A stretch of 53,639 bases of DNA from Acidobacteriota bacterium (GTDB lineage: Bacteria > Acidobacteriota > Thermoanaerobaculia > Gp7-AA8). Below are positions 51,025-53,639 of the stretch, one piece after another; within the stretch, counting starts at the first letter, position 1; every line of letters begins with the position of its first letter. The notes under the pieces were generated by a model that was not told the DNA's origin, did not search any database, and saw only the letters and a list, made by a program, of their open reading frames with translations. The stretch lies in contig JACPDH010000110.1 in assembly GCA_016184115.1 (NCBI GenBank), forward strand, positions 1 through 53,639. The letters run 5' to 3'. The position numbers and the translations under genes were made by a program.

Positions 51025-53639
51025 TCACGGCCCGCTGAGTTTCGCGGGCCAGTTGACCAGCACCGAGATCGCCCCGCCTTCGCCGGGCTCGACCACGAGG
51101 AAGCGCTGGCCGTCCGGTGAGACGTCATAGACCCACCAGTGAGCCTGGGAATCCAGGTCTTTGTGAAAAAGCGGGGTCGGCGGCCCGGGCACGATCTGGC
51201 GCTCGCCGGTGATCGCCACGGACATCATCGCGTGGTTAGGGTCCAGGTAGAAGAGCTCCCGGCCGTCGCCCCGCCAGCGAGGTTGGGCCCCGCCACCTGA
51301 CGACACCCTGATCGTCGCTCCGGGCCCGGGAAAGGGCTTGAGGTAAATGTTAGGCCCGCCCGCCTCGTCCGAGGTGTAGGCCAGCCACCGTCCATCCGGC
51401 GAGAGCTCTCCCGGCTCCTCGTCGAAGCTCGTCTCGAGGAACGGGCGCGCCTGCCCCTCTGTGAATGAGTAGGACCAGATGTCGTTCGAGGTCGTGCCTC
51501 CCCACACCCCCAGGAGGAGGAGGTCACCGTCGCTCGACCAGTCCAGGACTCGCACCTGGCGGCCGGGGATCGACACGACCTCGCGGTCCTCACCAGCGTT
51601 GTCCTTTTCCATCACGAAAACCTGGTTGGCTCCGTTTCGAGTCGAGGTGAAGGCGTACCGCCGCCCGTCCGGGCTCCACACGGGAACGTAGTCGAGGGAG
51701 GGGTTGGTCGTGCTCCGTGTCGGGATCCCGGAGCCCACATCGTAGAGCCAGATGTCCTGATCGATGTTCGCCGCGATCGACGTCTCATCCGGAGACAGAG
51801 CGATCGCCCAGACGCCTTGTCGGTCCTCGATTCCGCCCATGGCGCGACCTTGTCGGTTCAACCAGAGCACTCGATTCCGGCCCTTCCCCCGAGCCTCGGA
51901 CTCCAGATACGCCAGAGCGCCGTTTTCGCTGACGGAAAAAGCGGCCCATCCAAGGGGAGTGCTGACCGCCTTCGGTGAGATGGGTACGGGGGCCCCGGTT
52001 GGCTGGAGGGTCTCCGGGAGGACCGGCTGTGCGACCAGCAATTGAGAACGGTCAAGGTAGAACAGGACGCCGGGCTCGGCATACTCAGCCCGGCCCCACT
52101 CGTGTACCGGCCCTGCGATCCGTCGAGGCTGGACCTCCGGATCCAGCGACGCCACAAAAACCGAGGACGTACCGTCCCCGCTCCGAGTCTGGAAGAGAAA
52201 ACGACGTCCGTCGGGGAGGAAGCGGGGCGCGCGATACCAGGTCTCGCCGAGGGACCGATCGGGGCGGAGAACAAGCTCCGCCTCGCCGCCTTCGGCCGCC
52301 ACCTTGTAGATCCCGTCGGCGCCGCGCAGGATGATGACTGCGTCTCGGCCCCAACTCCCCTCCGACGAACGGGAGGGACCTTTGCAGATGGTCTGCACCG
52401 GCCCCCCGTCTGCGGGCACCCGCTTCACGAAGCCGTCGGCGGAAAAGCCGATCGAGGCACTGTCGGGTGACCAGAACGGGTACTCCGCTCGTTCGGTCCC
52501 GGCGAGCCGACGGGGCTCCGCGTCATCGAAGCGCCGCACCCACAGCACCCGGTCTCCGCCCGCCTCCGGGACTGCGGCGTAGACCAGGCTCCGCGCGTCC
52601 GGCGCCAGTGCGAATGCTCGGATCGAATGCTCGGATCGATTTGGAGTTGTCCAGGACGAAGGAGAACAGCGATGCCGGCGTCGACGGCACGGGCGGGGGA
52701 AGCGCTCGCGGCCACGCGACGACGCCGAGCAGGCCGAGAATGGCAAGCGCGGCAATTCCCAGCGCCAGCTTTTCGCGCGTCTTCCGTCGAACAATGACCG
52801 GGGTCGCGACGCCGGCCTGCGATCCCGCCTCCGAGATCCATTGGAGCTGACTTGCGACGTCGTGCGCCGACTGCCAGCGATCGTCGGAATCCTTTTCGAG
52901 GCACTTGCGAACGACGTGATCGAGCGCGGGCGGAGTCATCGGCGAGACGGCCGAGATCGGCTCGGGCTGCGACGAAACGATGGCCGCGATGAGGCTCGTC
53001 TTCGTCTGACCCTGGAACGCGCGTCGGCCGGTCGCCATCTCGTAGAGGACGGCGCCTAACGCGAAGATGTCGGTTCGCGCGTCGGCCTCGAGCCCTTCGA
53101 GTTGCTCGGGGGCCATGTACTGAAAGGTTCCGAGGATCGTTCCTTCCTTCGTGAGCGGCTTCGCCTCGGTCGGCATGTTCGTCAGGCCGTCGATCGGCGT
53201 CCGCCCCTCGGTTGCCGACTTCGCGAGGCCGAAGTCGAGGAGCTTGGCGCCCGACTTCGTCAGCATGACGTTGCCGGGCTTGAGGTCGCGATGCGTGATG
53301 CCATGACGGTGCGCGGCATCGAGCGCCGAGGCGATCTGGCGACCGAACTTGAGCACGTCGTGGAGGGGAAGGGGGCCCTTCTTCACGCGTTCCGCGAGTG
53401 ACTCGCCCTCGAGAAGCTCCATGACGAGGTAGTGGACCTTGCTGGAACCTTCGGGCGCGGTGGCGCCGACGTCGTACAGCGTGCAGACGTGCGAGTGATT
53501 CAGTTGCGAGATCGCTTTCGCCTCGCGCTCGAAGCGCTGGAGGAAGAGCTCGCTCTCGGCAAGCCCGGGTGGGAGCACCTTGATCGCGACGTCGCGATCG
53601 AGTCGCGTGTCCCGCGCGCGCCACACCTCACCCATTCCA
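51025..53639 (-). pseudogene. PD40 Ser/Thr kinase B, frameshifted by a 13-bp duplication (partial)
   Basis: The gene enters from the right edge; its N-terminus is missing. The kinase domain (MGEVWRARDTRL, ITHRDLKPGNVML, LLDFGLAKSATEG, FQYMAPEQLEG) is intact and very close to kinase A. It is followed by a helix (LALGIAALAILGLLGVVAW). The frame is broken at 52612-52637 by a tandem 13-bp duplication; removing one copy gives LDNSKSIRAFALAPDARS and continues into the propeller (ALAPDARSLVYAAV to SPDGQRFLVVEPGEGG). The 115-bp gap to kinase A is short. Duplication and frameshift could be recent or a sequencing/assembly artefact. Confidence 0.85.
52612..52637. repeat. 13-bp tandem duplication causing a frameshift
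   Basis: GAATGCTCGGATC occurs twice in direct succession (52612-52624 and 52625-52637). A single copy would restore the reading frame of kinase B exactly. Confidence 0.95.

Noticed and set aside
1-53639. tRNA, rRNA or riboswitch
   Set aside because: I looked for cloverleaf-type and leader structures in spacers and saw none I could support by eye.

Overview
This is a high-GC bacterial window with weakly conserved ribosome binding sites. An outer-membrane phosphate porin, a TonB-dependent receptor and lipoproteins point to a Gram-negative envelope. Serine/threonine kinases fused to WD40/PD40-like propellers, DUF4097 and GYF_2 proteins, small acidobacterial-type secreted proteins and many intergenic palindromes suggest an Acidobacteriota-like lineage. 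That assignment is inference: the window has no rRNA, tRNA or universal marker gene.

Layout. 0-5 kb: the end of a possible 5'-nucleotidase, then leftward purE - alpha/beta hydrolase - purK (purine synthesis), a YheT-like hydrolase and a DUF2784 membrane protein. 5.6-8 kb: an SPFH/GYF_2 protein with a zinc-ribbon membrane partner. 8-10.6 kb: a glycosyltransferase 2/polytopic membrane protein. 11-12.9 kb: transhydrogenase pntAb-pntB without an adjacent pntAa. 13-16.2 kb: a zinc-ribbon/propeller membrane protein, a DUF4097 protein and a lipoprotein. 16.4-24.9 kb: a phosphate-uptake locus, phoU - phosphate-selective porin - pstS-pstC-pstA-pstB, with Pho-box-like 11-bp-phased direct repeats before phoU and before the porin.

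24.9-29.1 kb is a gene graveyard around an intact TonB-dependent receptor. It holds two separated pieces of an IS91-type transposase, the 3' end of an adenosine deaminase gene, fused N-termini of an efflux membrane-fusion protein and an ABC ATPase, and a second copy of the last 60 bp of pstB. 29-34 kb: a secreted protein, an M48 protease, a YjbR/MmcQ protein and a Rieske/FAD oxidoreductase, then a 271-bp TA-flanked MITE. 34-40 kb: an ECF sigma factor divergent from an operon of DoxX-like protein, small exported protein, GTP cyclohydrolase I, secreted protein and di-haem cytochrome c, followed by a related secreted protein. 40.5-44 kb: a very large membrane-anchored GYF_2/metallopeptidase-like/PKD-like protein. 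45-53.6 kb: three PD40 Ser/Thr kinases. Two of them are tandem paralogues on the minus strand, both frameshifted, and one has lost the DFG aspartate.

The most unusual signal is in the spacers. Six loci carry degenerate heptanucleotide repeats (GAANNNN or CGRAAYG-like), four of which form long hairpins, two of them with perfect 34- and 39-bp arms. A second family is bounded by GGGGTCAGGTCGG inverted ends, and a third is GC-rich REP-like palindromes, with another palindrome inserted in frame inside a kinase gene. No CRISPR array, prophage or intact transposase was found.
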